A stretch of DNA of 64,000 nt from Tritrichomonas musculus (GCA_039105265.1 JAPFFF010000002.1:4526001-4590000); one strand, 5' to 3'. Shown: positions 25,863 through 35,800, counted from the first letter of the stretch. The notes: generated from the letters alone by a model not told the origin. Program-made: numbers and translations.

Positions 25863-28800
25863 ATGTTTACGATTGAGCAGAGCGGACACATAACAAAAAC
25901 AAATACCATTGACGGATTGATTAACGAATACATTAAAAGATATGTCGATAATTATGTTATCAAAGGTGATTCATCGAACGGAAACGTAGGAGGTTCAAAC
26001 GGTCATGGAATCACTGAGGAACAATTGAATGAAGCTGTTAACGGATTGCGTGATTATGTTATCAACAATTACGCTTTATCAACTGATATACCTGATGACT
26101 TGATTAATGAAGAATCGTTGACGACAAAAATAAATGAATCACTGAAAGGATATGCACTGAAGAGTGAAATACCAGAAGTACTCAAAAATAGTGAGTTACA
26201 ATTGAACATAAAAGAACTATTACCAGACGAAATGTTTCAGAAATTGATGGCTGAAGATGTTAAACCATTATCAGCTCAAGCATCAATGTGTTTAACAAGT
26301 ATAGCAGCTAATGAAGGTCTTCAATCGGCTTTGGATGTTTGTGCCGAACGATATGTTCCAAAAGATGATTTGAAGAATTACATCACGAGAGATAATTTGA
26401 ATGTATCAACTGAATACACAATTGAAATCAAGACATATATGTTTCCTAATATAGGTCCAGTACCAGAAGAATATGAAGAAAACGGAATGGATACATCTCA
26501 CGTTTTACCGTTCAAAGAAGGAACACATTTGGTTGGTTATAAATTTGACAATAGTGGTAATATATTCCATTTTGATATCAGATTCAAGACAAATGAATTA
26601 TATGCTGATGATGAATATAACGTTAAACAACATGAAGCTGAAGGATTTGAAAGTGAAGGTGAGTATTTTGAATTAGTGTGGGATGAAGTTAGTGGAGCAA
26701 TTTATGATAGATATCAATACCTTCCAATAACAATAACATTAGCAGAAACAGAAGAAAGATTAGCATTGAAGAGTGATATACCTGAACCAGTTGACTTGAC
26801 ACCGTATTATACTAGTGCACAAGCTGATGAGAAGTTCGTCGATGAGGATGAATTGGCTTATGAATTGGATAAGTATGAAACGAAAACAGTTGCAGAAGGA
26901 AAATATGCTTTGAAAAGTGAGATTCCAGAGATTATTGAGGGTCAAACAACAATTCAATTCGAAATCGTCAATAATACAATTCCTGATTTGGATTACAACA
27001 CATATCATGAACTGATTGAGCAATACGGGTTGGATATTGTTTCATCAAACAGTTTTTATACGGGTCATTATGTTCATGTAGACTATTCGTACAATGACGA
27101 TGATGACGATAAACCCTCTCAGATAATGCGTATCGAAGGAAGTGATTCAAGTATTTGGTTTTTGTATGACAGCCATGAATTAATCAATCCAGGAACTGGC
27201 GATACACCAGAAGTTTTATCGTGTTCAATTACCAAAACTATCGAACCAACAGACAGAAACGCTTATTCAGCTAGATATGTGTCGAACACTTATGCTTTGA
27301 AGACGGATATACCAGAACCAGTTGACTTGACACCGTATTATACTAGTGCACAAGCTGATGAGAAGTTTGTTGATGAAGATGAATTAGCTTATGAATTAGA
27401 TAAATATGCATTGAAAACAGATATACCAACAATTCCAACTGATTTGGTTAATGAATCTGCATTGAATACTGCATTATACGGAACTGAATTGAATATTGAA
27501 TATCCGAATCCCGTTCGTGATTATATATTTGTAAAACCATACTTACCAGAAACCGATATACATGTGATATTTGATGTTAATTGGGGTTCTAACAAGGATT
27601 ACATTAACAATATTCAGCATTTTGATTTGATATTCAAGCCTTATGAAAAATATATGAGAGGATATAGAATGATGTTAGATAATGGATTATCTATTGTATG
27701 GTATGACCGTGGTGAATTTATGTTGTGTAATTCAAGTGGCAATACTCAATGGTTAATCAACGTCATTAAAGCACAAATCGAATCACCATTTATTAAAACT
27801 GCAAATGTTGTTGATGAAAATCCAGAACAAATCACAATTCAATGTACACAGAATGAAAGTGGTTGTGTAGTTCCTGATGATGATATAAGAAGAGTATTCA
27901 CAACCAAAAATATTATCGTCAAATTCAAACGAAATGCTGATGATGCATCATATGAAGAAGTTGAATACGAATACAGTTTATATAAAAGTTTGAATATGAT
28001 TTACAAATCAACAAGCAATGAATTAATAAATATTAATTATAATACCCATATCGTTTCATTGAGAGCTGAGGATGATACACTAACCAATATTTATGATGCG
28101 TCTATCACATTAATCCGCAGCCGACCTGTGAATGATGATATGATTACTTCGGTGAAATATGTGAATGATAACTTTGCACTGAAGTCAAACGTCATAACAG
28201 AAGAACAACTAATAAAAAAATGTGCTATTGATTGCGGACCGATTACAGAGGGCGGTGAAATATCAATTCATTATCTAAAACTTGAAGATAAGGTAATTAA
28301 ACTGGAATACATAGTAGGTGATTATGCGCTATGTTTGGAAATAAGAATATTATTCTATGATACAGCCGCAAATCCTCATAACATTGTTCTTGTATTACAT
28401 CAAAGAACTGTGTATTTCGACAATTTCAAATTCCCATTCTATTATGAAGACACTGTTGATATAACATCAGGAAGACCCCTGACATATAATTTCCCAATAG
28501 GCGGATATTCTTGGACAACTACTCAGGAATTATTAGATGCTAAACAAATATATTCAAGATGCATCATGTCCCGAGGTTATTTAGCAAAATATAAGGCTGC
28601 TATTTACGGTGCACAATCAAACACAACAATCACTCATTACTCACCGATTGAATCATCAATGAACTCTGTTAGTGATTTCGTTATAGGTTCTCCTGTGTAT
28701 ATGACAGGTAAGGTTTACAAACATGTTGGTGATGAATGGAAACCATCAACAGCTGATGATACAACTGATTGTATTTGTAGTGTAAAGACATCAGGAACAT

Positions 28801-29060
28801 GGAAAGAATATGTCGGTATATGTGTGAGAATCGATGACAAAAATAAATGTATCACATTCGCAAGTCATGGCGATTACATTTGCAAAGTTAATGATTCATC
28901 ATGTTATTCAATCGGGGATGAGGTGTTTATCGATAATGAAGACAATAAGCTGAAAGTTCTTTCAGGAGAGACAGCAATAACATCAAAAATAAAACGCATG
29001 ACTGTTGGAATCATTACAAGTATCATTGATGAAAGAACATTAGCTGTATTCAAAGAGTAA
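25863..29060 (+). CDS. 1,065-aa fibre-like protein
   Basis: The protein begins MFTIEQSGHITKTN. It is built around repeated segments such as YALKTDIPEPVDLTPYYTSA, ADEKFVDEDELAYELDKY and NNYALSTDIPDDL, alternating with beta-rich domains. Such xYALKxDIP repeats typify trimeric tail or receptor-binding fibres. The C-terminal ~130 residues (FVIGSPVYMTGKVYKHVGDE, GDEVFIDNEDN, VGIITSIID) look like a compact beta domain of head-fibre type. It probably projects from the virion and contacts the host surface. That role is inferred from repeat style; the family is not named with certainty. Confidence 0.65.
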   Translation: MFTIEQSGHITKTNTIDGLINEYIKRYVDNYVIKGDSSNGNVGGSNGHGITEEQLNEAVNGLRDYVINNYALSTDIPDDLINEESLTTKINESLKGYALKSEIPEVLKNSELQLNIKELLPDEMFQKLMAEDVKPLSAQASMCLTSIAANEGLQSALDVCAERYVPKDDLKNYITRDNLNVSTEYTIEIKTYMFPNIGPVPEEYEENGMDTSHVLPFKEGTHLVGYKFDNSGNIFHFDIRFKTNELYADDEYNVKQHEAEGFESEGEYFELVWDEVSGAIYDRYQYLPITITLAETEERLALKSDIPEPVDLTPYYTSAQADEKFVDEDELAYELDKYETKTVAEGKYALKSEIPEIIEGQTTIQFEIVNNTIPDLDYNTYHELIEQYGLDIVSSNSFYTGHYVHVDYSYNDDDDDKPSQIMRIEGSDSSIWFLYDSHELINPGTGDTPEVLSCSITKTIEPTDRNAYSARYVSNTYALKTDIPEPVDLTPYYTSAQADEKFVDEDELAYELDKYALKTDIPTIPTDLVNESALNTALYGTELNIEYPNPVRDYIFVKPYLPETDIHVIFDVNWGSNKDYINNIQHFDLIFKPYEKYMRGYRMMLDNGLSIVWYDRGEFMLCNSSGNTQWLINVIKAQIESPFIKTANVVDENPEQITIQCTQNESGCVVPDDDIRRVFTTKNIIVKFKRNADDASYEEVEYEYSLYKSLNMIYKSTSNELININYNTHIVSLRAEDDTLTNIYDASITLIRSRPVNDDMITSVKYVNDNFALKSNVITEEQLIKKCAIDCGPITEGGEISIHYLKLEDKVIKLEYIVGDYALCLEIRILFYDTAANPHNIVLVLHQRTVYFDNFKFPFYYEDTVDITSGRPLTYNFPIGGYSWTTTQELLDAKQIYSRCIMSRGYLAKYKAAIYGAQSNTTITHYSPIESSMNSVSDFVIGSPVYMTGKVYKHVGDEWKPSTADDTTDCICSVKTSGTWKEYVGICVRIDDKNKCITFASHGDYICKVNDSSCYSIGDEVFIDNEDNKLKVLSGETAITSKIKRMTVGIITSIIDERTLAVFKE

Positions 29061-29260
29061 ATCAATTGATTGATTTTCATTTTATTTTTGTTCATTTATT
29101 TATTAATTCATGGTTTCAATACATATCTGGTCAAAGAAGAATTTTTTCATTCAAAAAGTTCTCGAAAAATTTTTCGCAAATATTGCTATAAATGTGTAAA
29201 CCAATATAGTATATAACCATTTAAATATAAATCTGTAAATGAAAACTATTATTATACGGC

Positions 29261-29339
29261 AATGATATGGCATGATGGGTATTGCGTCTACAGAGACCTT
29301 GTAAAGGTGGTAGGTTCGATTCACATACATGACACTTTT
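29261..29339 (+). ncRNA. Possible RNA polymerase III small RNA (tRNA-like)
   Basis: The A-box-like and B-box-like motifs are 45 bp apart, the spacing seen in tRNA genes, and a T4 run follows. ACC-TTGTAAA-GGT could form an anticodon-like hairpin. However, the acceptor stem does not pair and the T arm pairs poorly, so this is not a functional tRNA by eye. It may be a decayed tRNA, a tRNA-like RNA or chance. An identical copy lies in E4 at about 45819-45897. Confidence 0.25.
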
Positions 29340-29475
29340 CTGTATTATTTTATATATTATCCTAGAAAATGTAGAAAGCAACCGCTGGATTCGAAAGATA
29401 ATAATATAAGAGAGGCAGAATGTACAACCCGTATACATTAAAACAATTCATGAAAAAAACTATTATAAATGGTTT

Positions 29476-29614
29476 CCCACAAAGAACCGTCAAAAAACTA
29501 AAAACACTTTAACGTGTTCCCACAAAGAACCGTCAAAATACACCGTACTCTTTACATTAATAATCTTTATACATATTACTTTAATAATAACACTGAATGA
29601 CGGTTCTTTGTGGG
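29476..29614. repeat. Three-copy 17-nt repeat forming a stem-loop
   Basis: CCCACAAAGAACCGTCA occurs at 29476-29492 and 29519-29535, and its inverse TGACGGTTCTTTGTGGG at 29598-29614, followed by TTTTTG. Either direct copy can pair with the inverse, giving a 17-bp stem. The same arrangement lies in E4 (46032-46048, 46075-46091, 46154-46170). It could be an RNA 3' structure, a replication or packaging site, or the ends of a tiny inserted element. Confidence 0.7.
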
Positions 29615-29699
29615 TTTTTGCCCCGAAGTTCTATTTTTTTTTTCAATCAGTGGAGCACAAAAATAAAAACATATAAATGTGTCATTTGTTTTTATTCAT

Positions 29700-30473
29700 T
29701 TATGATTGAAATTGATTGAAGTATTCATCAATGAGTGTGTGTAATTGTTCCAGTCGTTCATTCTTTATTATAATGTTGCAACCATTGATGGTGTAATCAT
29801 TACGAGGGAAGTTGTTCTTGACAAGTTCTTTAATGTCTTCGTTCGGACTCATCGCTATCGGCAAATTATCTTTGAATATAAATCTTTCATTCTCATTATT
29901 ATGAGTTGATACAGCTCTGAATGTTCGTTTGTTTCTTCTCACAAGATGAAGAATTGTGTTTTCAGCATCATTAGTTTCTTTCCAAATCAAATACTTGTAA
30001 TTGTGTTCTTTGTTAGATGGTACGAGCCGTGGTTTCTTTTGTTGTATTTCTTCAACCAATTGTTGTCGTTCATGTTCAAAATGTGAATCAAGAAGCTTCA
30101 TGATATAAATTGAATAGCGAGGTGATGCCCACATTGCAACATTATTTACAAGCAATCGATGAATATAAAATCCTCTTAATTAATAGGTAAATCATCGCGT
30201 TTTTCATATATTTTGTCTAGTGCGGAATTTTCCGCAGTAGAACTTTTACCCATTTCATCAATGATTTCCTTTGTTGTTTTGCTTTCTGAACCAATCATTT
30301 ACTCTTTTCTTTGAATGACAAGCTGTTATAATTGATTGCATTTGATACATATCATCCTGTTTTGAATGAATGATTCTTAAATGTTCATTGTATTGAATGT
30401 ATTCATAATCATTATTGATTGGTTGAGTTGTGGCGTTTGTGTTTGTGGCTGTGTTTGTTGTGTTGCTGCTCAT
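29700..30473 (-). pseudogene. KilA-N domain protein, frameshifted
   Basis: This is the E5 counterpart of the intact 257-aa gene at 46257-47030. It survives as a 71-aa N-terminal frame (30258-30473) and a 151-aa C-terminal frame (29700-30155), separated by small indels, for example a 1-nt loss in the TCTTAATTAATAGG stretch near 30180. The KilA-N core (ACHSKKRVNDWF, then LVNNVAMWASPRYSIYIMKL) is split between the frames. It is the only clearly decayed gene in E5, so it is dispensable or has been lost recently. Confidence 0.8.
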
Positions 30474-30585
30474 TGTTTGAATTGCTGATAAAAAATTGAT
30501 TTAAAAATAAATCAATTCAAAAAAAAATGAAAATGATTTTCAAGAGGCATTTTCAAGAGGCAATTTTCTGCTTCTAGCATTTCAT

Positions 30586-33500
30586 TTAATGATTTTCAAT
30601 GAAATAATCCTTTGCAGTGAAACCATTAACATAAGGACAACAACAATGATTTGATAATACCAACATTTTTGAATGTGCTGCTGTTAAAGCATTTTTGATA
30701 ACAGTTATTTTACTCATCAGTTGTGAATTCATTTGAAGGTTTATGTTCTTTCCTTTCATTACTGATTGCTTTTCAATGACATTTTTGTAATCACTTGATT
30801 TGATGTTGTTCTTCTTCAATGAAACACCTTTGAGCTTTAATGAAATTGTTTTGTCATCTGACCAAATCGTATAACACTTAGCGCACAAAGCAATTTGATT
30901 TGCTCCGAACTTTTCTACACAGCATCCGAGAATCTTTTTCTCATCATATACATCATTGATTGCAGGGTTTGGCATGAAGCTATAAATGTGTTTGTCATAA
31001 AATGATTTGTCTTTGATGACATAATCAAACAACTGGTCAATCGGTTTATTCATATCACCAGCTATAGACATGTACAGGCTATCTGTATCGACCGAGTTGA
31101 AATGAACCTTATTCATGTCAATGCATTTGTATAGAAAGTCATAAAGGAAAGTCAAATACCAATATTTCGCATTGTCTAATGTCCAAAATGATTCCTGAAG
31201 ACATGTATTACATTTGAATGAATGAGGTTGTGATTGTATCAAATAACAATCATTTGACAATTTACATCCATTGCGATAAGTATCGGATGCTATCAATTGA
31301 AAAGCTTTATTTTTATCAACAATTCTGACTTTATTGAAGTTCTCTGAATTCATACCGTCATATCCGTAAGATCCGTTCATGCTAATCTTGTAAAACTTTT
31401 CGTTCCCGTGTGCCTTTCCTGACAATATATCTTGACGCTTCTTCATAAACTCACAAACAAATTGATTGAATCCGTCATGAGCTTCATATAAACTTAAGCT
31501 CTTAATGTCATCAACTATAAGTCCGTGGTCGATTAAAAACCATAAAAGGTAATTCGAGAACGTCATAAATGTACCGCATGTATCAAGCAACATTGTCAGC
31601 TTTCTTGTTTCTTTATCTGCTGAATTCAGTTTATTGTCTTTCATGTATTTGTACATATAACTTCCAATCGTTTGTTCATCATTCATTATATTGATATTTC
31701 TAAACACAGGAGGAAAGTTAATCAAATCATTGATTTTATTCTTTGGGCATCTTAATTTGACTTCAGCTTTGAATATAAACTCAGGGTTTGCATCAAATCG
31801 TTTCTTTGATTGAATGATATTCATTGCAGCATTGAATACCTTTTCATTCTTGTTTCCATCTTCATCATAAACATCAAATCGTTTTATAAATGAACCAGGC
31901 ATGTACATGATTCCTCCGTGATAAGGATTAAATGAATGTTTTACTGAACTGAATGATGAAGGATACAATGAATTGAAATCAATACCAGCAACGTGAGAGA
32001 CTGTGTTTGAAGTGTCATAGCTAATGATTCTGTCATTAACGGCATCATATTTGAGTTTATTGATTAATGTTTGACCTCTGATGTTCACACGATGAAGTAC
32101 ATTTGATAATCCTCCCGTTATGTTCTCTCTCAAATTGTAGTATTCTTTTTCATCAGTTATGAGTGTTGGCAGGTGATGGAGCTTGCAGAATTTCTTCAAT
32201 TGTATTTTGGTTCTTGTTATCTTGTCATCATCTCTTTGTCTTAAACGATTACATTCAGCACAAGCAAGTAAACAGTTATCAATCTGATGTCCTTTGTTGT
32301 TATCTATTCTGTCAAGTGTCGGTTTGTTGTTGTAAGTAAAGTGTTCACCACATAAATGACATTTACCTGTTTCATTTGATTCATACAATTTCATGAATGC
32401 TTCGAAATCCTTTTCACTAACACATTTTGAAATATCTCGTTGATTTTGATTTGATTGAAGCGATGAATCGCCTTTTTGCGAGCAAAAATTATGTTTCATG
32501 TCTTGCTTTCGATAATTATCACATTTATTTAACCACCATTTCATTGTTGGTTTGAATGTATTCATCTTGTTGATGATTTCATAGTCGTTCTTCGGATTAA
32601 AATCTTTGTAAGCAAGAGCATATTTGATACATGATGCGTTCTTTGACAATGAAAGATTGCTAATCAAATCAACTTTATATTCAGCATTCATTTGAATAAG
32701 GTTGTCAATCGGTTTAATCATCATTTCAACATCATTGTCATTGTATGATAACAAATAATCCCAACGTGTTGCAAACCTCTTTGAATCAATCAAATACTCT
32801 TCATAATCAGCTTTTGTTAATGGATTCTTTTGATTGAGATAACTGTAGAAGTCTTCATATTTGAATGGTTCATTCTTTGATAACACTTCATTATAATTCT
32901 CGCTGTTGATTGCTTCATAAGGAAATACACCTTTCGAACTGTTAGATATACCGCCAAAATCGATTCCAAACTGTTTGAGTGTTCCTCCAGCAACAAATGC
33001 TTGTGCGTCAATGAATCGTAATCGAATAGGATACTTTGATGATTTCAATATAAATTGTTTCAATGATGTAGCTGTTCCAATCATTCCGCTATCGATAGAC
33101 CAATGATTTTTAATCAATTGCTCTTTGAATAAGTTTGAATCAAATCGTGATGAATTAAAACCGAATACTGTTATTGTTTTCAATGATGTATCTATTTTAT
33201 TGAGTTCTTCTTCCGATTTATCTTTGATGAATGATTTCAAATGATTCAACTTATCAGCATACACATCACAGCCAGCAACAAATAACCAGTCAATCCATTT
33301 GGCAATGAAGTCATTTGTTCGTATATCAAAGTTCTTTGTTATCAATCCTTTATCAAGCTTCACACATGATGAAACACTCAAAGGAATCAATCGAGAATTG
33401 ATAACTGATTTATCACTGACTTTCTTTTCAATCTTTTGTTCCATTGTTTCAAAATCATAAGTGATATAATGAATTGTTGGCTTCCATTCAAGTTCATATG

Positions 33501-35169
33501 AAAGACAATACAAATAAACAGGATTGTTTAAAATGTGTGGACAATATGGTAAAGCTTCTCGTGAAGGTATGAAATCCTTTTTGAATTTGCCTCCTAGCTT
33601 CTCACATTTATCTACATGTCTGTTGAATCTATCCATATGTTCATGACCTTTGTGAATGTATGAACCACAATGAGGACAAATATGAATATTTGTTAATGCT
33701 TCAGCATTGATGATGTACATTATGTGAATTATCTTATCCTTTGAATACAAGAGAGCTGAAAACGTTTTGTTTGATTCGTCTGTGTTATGCCATTGGTCTT
33801 GTAAATCGAAAAAGCCTTTTTTATCTGTTTCAGTTTGGTTGTATTCATAAATGTTGACATTGATGTTATGATTCTTCGCTGATTCTTTCATTTCTTCAAT
33901 TGTGATTCCTTTGAAGGTGTTGATTAATTGTTTTGCTGCTTTTGAAGGCTTCTTTGTATAACTCAAACCGTGTTCATCACATAATATTTTCTTTGCTGCT
34001 GCTGTTCTGTCAGAGATTTTAAATGTTCGTGTTTCGATAAGTTGCTTATTCAAACAACAAGCAAGGAAACGATACCAACACAAACAATCATCAACGTTAT
34101 CAATAATGATATATTTATTTTTGCCAAACAATTCTGAAACTTCATCAATCTTTCCTGTTATCTTAACAACTCGTGAGATTGTAAACGAAACAGACCAAAC
34201 GATACATAATTTGATGTTTGAAGTAGTGGTTTCATATTCATGTATTTTTGATTCAACATACAGTTTAACTTTGTCAACATCTTTACTCTCTCTAACTATT
34301 ATCGGAATTGATGATTTATAGTTCTTCCATTTGATTTCACTTGCTTCATACGTATATCTTTCGTTTTCATTCTTGGGCGGTATCTCAAATATGCCTGTCA
34401 ATTGAAAATATATTTTGAACGGTTTCACTTCTTGTTTAAACACTGTCTCAGTTAAATATTCATTGATGTCTTCAATTGATGAAACTCCGTTTTTGTAATA
34501 TATTTTGATTGGTTCTTTACTGTCTTCATCTAATCGTTCAACCTTTTCACTATCATTTGGGAATTGGTCAATGAAATGACTGCATGCTTCGACGGCTTCA
34601 TCAAAGTTTTCAGGTTCATTGATTATGAAATATGAATCATGTTTTGAATGAACACCTTTATAGCCAAACTTTTTGATGTATTCAATTAATTCAGCATTTT
34701 CATTGTTGAATCGAATATCTTCATATCGTTGAGGTTGTTTGTTTGTCTTTGGTGGTAATGGTCTCAATAATATATTTTCAGATTTAATTAATTGAAGGGC
34801 TTTGTTGAGTGCATCATGAGCAATTTTAATGTTGTCCTCGATTTGTTTTTGTTTTAGTTTTTGTTCATCATCTTGTTCTTCTTCTTCAAATTGTTCCTCT
34901 TCCTCCTCTTCTTCTTGTTCTTCTGCTTCTTTCTTCATTCTATTGACGAAAGCTAATATTGTTGTATCATTGATTCTATCACCTTCATGTTCTCTAAAAC
35001 CGAATGAAGTTAGATAGTTTTCTAAGATTGATTTGAAGTGTTTAACATCATAATCACTAGGTTTAGATGTTGATAAGCGAGGTTTTAATTGAAGTTCATT
35101 ATTGATATACCTGATTTGTTCAATAACAAATGATTTGGTATCTTTTTGATAGTAATAACGCGAACTCAT
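30586..35169 (-). CDS. POLB: Protein-primed family B DNA polymerase with HNH-like domain
   Basis: Intact, 1,527 aa. From the N-terminus: an acidic region; a Cys-containing segment NVDDCLCWYRFLACCLN (C362) resembling an OTU-type protease active-site helix; a zinc-finger-like CPHCGSYIHKGH (C498, C501); exonuclease motifs (YDFETME, D572; FNSSRFDSNLF; YNDNDVEMM); an HNH nuclease-like insert, residues 937-980 (CHLCGEHF, LDRIDNNKGH, CAECNRLR); polymerase motif A IDFNSLYPSS (D1064); motif B KISMNGSYGY; motif C VDTDSLY (D1361, D1363); and KLKGVSLKK. It would replicate the linear element from its TIRs using a protein primer. Confidence 0.95.
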   Translation of the reverse strand: MSSRYYYQKDTKSFVIEQIRYINNELQLKPRLSTSKPSDYDVKHFKSILENYLTSFGFREHEGDRINDTTILAFVNRMKKEAEEQEEEEEEEQFEEEEQDDEQKLKQKQIEDNIKIAHDALNKALQLIKSENILLRPLPPKTNKQPQRYEDIRFNNENAELIEYIKKFGYKGVHSKHDSYFIINEPENFDEAVEACSHFIDQFPNDSEKVERLDEDSKEPIKIYYKNGVSSIEDINEYLTETVFKQEVKPFKIYFQLTGIFEIPPKNENERYTYEASEIKWKNYKSSIPIIVRESKDVDKVKLYVESKIHEYETTTSNIKLCIVWSVSFTISRVVKITGKIDEVSELFGKNKYIIIDNVDDCLCWYRFLACCLNKQLIETRTFKISDRTAAAKKILCDEHGLSYTKKPSKAAKQLINTFKGITIEEMKESAKNHNINVNIYEYNQTETDKKGFFDLQDQWHNTDESNKTFSALLYSKDKIIHIMYIINAEALTNIHICPHCGSYIHKGHEHMDRFNRHVDKCEKLGGKFKKDFIPSREALPYCPHILNNPVYLYCLSYELEWKPTIHYITYDFETMEQKIEKKVSDKSVINSRLIPLSVSSCVKLDKGLITKNFDIRTNDFIAKWIDWLFVAGCDVYADKLNHLKSFIKDKSEEELNKIDTSLKTITVFGFNSSRFDSNLFKEQLIKNHWSIDSGMIGTATSLKQFILKSSKYPIRLRFIDAQAFVAGGTLKQFGIDFGGISNSSKGVFPYEAINSENYNEVLSKNEPFKYEDFYSYLNQKNPLTKADYEEYLIDSKRFATRWDYLLSYNDNDVEMMIKPIDNLIQMNAEYKVDLISNLSLSKNASCIKYALAYKDFNPKNDYEIINKMNTFKPTMKWWLNKCDNYRKQDMKHNFCSQKGDSSLQSNQNQRDISKCVSEKDFEAFMKLYESNETGKCHLCGEHFTYNNKPTLDRIDNNKGHQIDNCLLACAECNRLRQRDDDKITRTKIQLKKFCKLHHLPTLITDEKEYYNLRENITGGLSNVLHRVNIRGQTLINKLKYDAVNDRIISYDTSNTVSHVAGIDFNSLYPSSFSSVKHSFNPYHGGIMYMPGSFIKRFDVYDEDGNKNEKVFNAAMNIIQSKKRFDANPEFIFKAEVKLRCPKNKINDLINFPPVFRNINIMNDEQTIGSYMYKYMKDNKLNSADKETRKLTMLLDTCGTFMTFSNYLLWFLIDHGLIVDDIKSLSLYEAHDGFNQFVCEFMKKRQDILSGKAHGNEKFYKISMNGSYGYDGMNSENFNKVRIVDKNKAFQLIASDTYRNGCKLSNDCYLIQSQPHSFKCNTCLQESFWTLDNAKYWYLTFLYDFLYKCIDMNKVHFNSVDTDSLYMSIAGDMNKPIDQLFDYVIKDKSFYDKHIYSFMPNPAINDVYDEKKILGCCVEKFGANQIALCAKCYTIWSDDKTISLKLKGVSLKKNNIKSSDYKNVIEKQSVMKGKNINLQMNSQLMSKITVIKNALTAAHSKMLVLSNHCCCPYVNGFTAKDYFIENH

Positions 35170-35256
35170 TTATGATATAATTAAAAAATCAAATTATTTG
35201 AAATTTGAAAAATGTTAAATCAAAAAAAAATAATTCAGGTTTTTTATTTCATTGAA

Positions 35257-35763
35257 ATGACAGAATTAATAGAGATATTGAAACATATTGATGCAATCCG
35301 TCATTTGTTAACGATATTGATTGCTAAATCAGATGATAATGAAGCTTTCAGGAACCTTGTGAATAACGTTTCATTTGACAATGACAATAATGATTCATCA
35401 TCAGATGATGAAAATCTACCCCATTTCTCTGAACAAAATAGTTTATTGAATGATATAACACCAAAAAGTGATAAACCAAAGCGCTCCATATTCAATTCAT
35501 CAAAGTTCTTAAACACTCATGAACGTGAATTAGTTATACAGTTCCTTGATGAAGAACGAATGAATGAAATTAATAAGTTGCCAGCACATAAACAAGCATC
35601 ATACACAAAACTATTAATCAAAAAGCATTTAAACATAGATATATCAACGTACATGGTTAACAAGATTCTCACATTGAAAAGGCAACAGACTCATGACAAT
35701 GATGACAATGATAACAATAACAATAATAACAATAACAATCAAAGAAGACCACAATTGATTTGA
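35257..35763 (+). CDS. 168-aa acidic protein with a helical C-terminal domain
   Basis: The start at MTELIEILKHIDAIRH was preferred because TTTTTTATTTCATTGAA lies directly before it; an ATG at 35212 would add 15 residues through that AT-rich stretch. The middle is Asp/Ser-rich (DNDNNDSSSDDENL). The C-terminal part (HERELVIQFLDEERMNEIN, YTKLLIKKHLNIDISTYMVN) is helical and could be a small HTH-like domain. It ends in a Asn/Asp homopolymer-like run. It is divergent to the polymerase. Unknown function; DNA binding or terminal-protein roles are only guesses. Confidence 0.6.
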   Translation: MTELIEILKHIDAIRHLLTILIAKSDDNEAFRNLVNNVSFDNDNNDSSSDDENLPHFSEQNSLLNDITPKSDKPKRSIFNSSKFLNTHERELVIQFLDEERMNEINKLPAHKQASYTKLLIKKHLNIDISTYMVNKILTLKRQQTHDNDDNDNNNNNNNNNQRRPQLI

Positions 35764-35783
35764 ATTCATTGAATCTTTTGAAG

Positions 35784-35794
35784 TTTTATTTTTG
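35784..35794 (+). terminator. TTTTATTTTTG box between the 168- and 81-aa genes
   Basis: It lies 20 bp after the TGA of the 168-aa gene and 6 bp before the next ATG, preceded by the small palindrome GAATTCATTGAATC. Comparable boxes follow the genes ending at 17644, 29060 and 36046. Its role could be 3'-end formation, initiation or both. Confidence 0.4.
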
Positions 35795-35800
35795 GTTTAA

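Larger units (their letters stand above)
29061..29699. other. 640-bp non-coding block with tRNA-like boxes and a hairpin
   Basis: No plausible gene is present. The block has TTTTATTTTTG (29080-29090) after the fibre stop, an A-box-like TGGCATGATGGG (29268-29279), a B-box-like GGTTCGATTC (29313-29322) and TTTT (29336-29339), then a 17-nt motif repeated three times, one copy inverted. The block is almost identical in E4 (45619-46256), including the boxes. It is the only long gap in the element. Confidence 0.6.

Noticed and set aside
29261-29339. A bona fide tRNA gene
   Set aside because: The box motifs are present, but acceptor and T-arm stems do not pair, so it is listed only as a possible tRNA-like RNA.
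30230-30520. Two separate small genes in place of KilA-N
   Set aside because: Comparison with the intact E4 copy shows one gene broken by indels.
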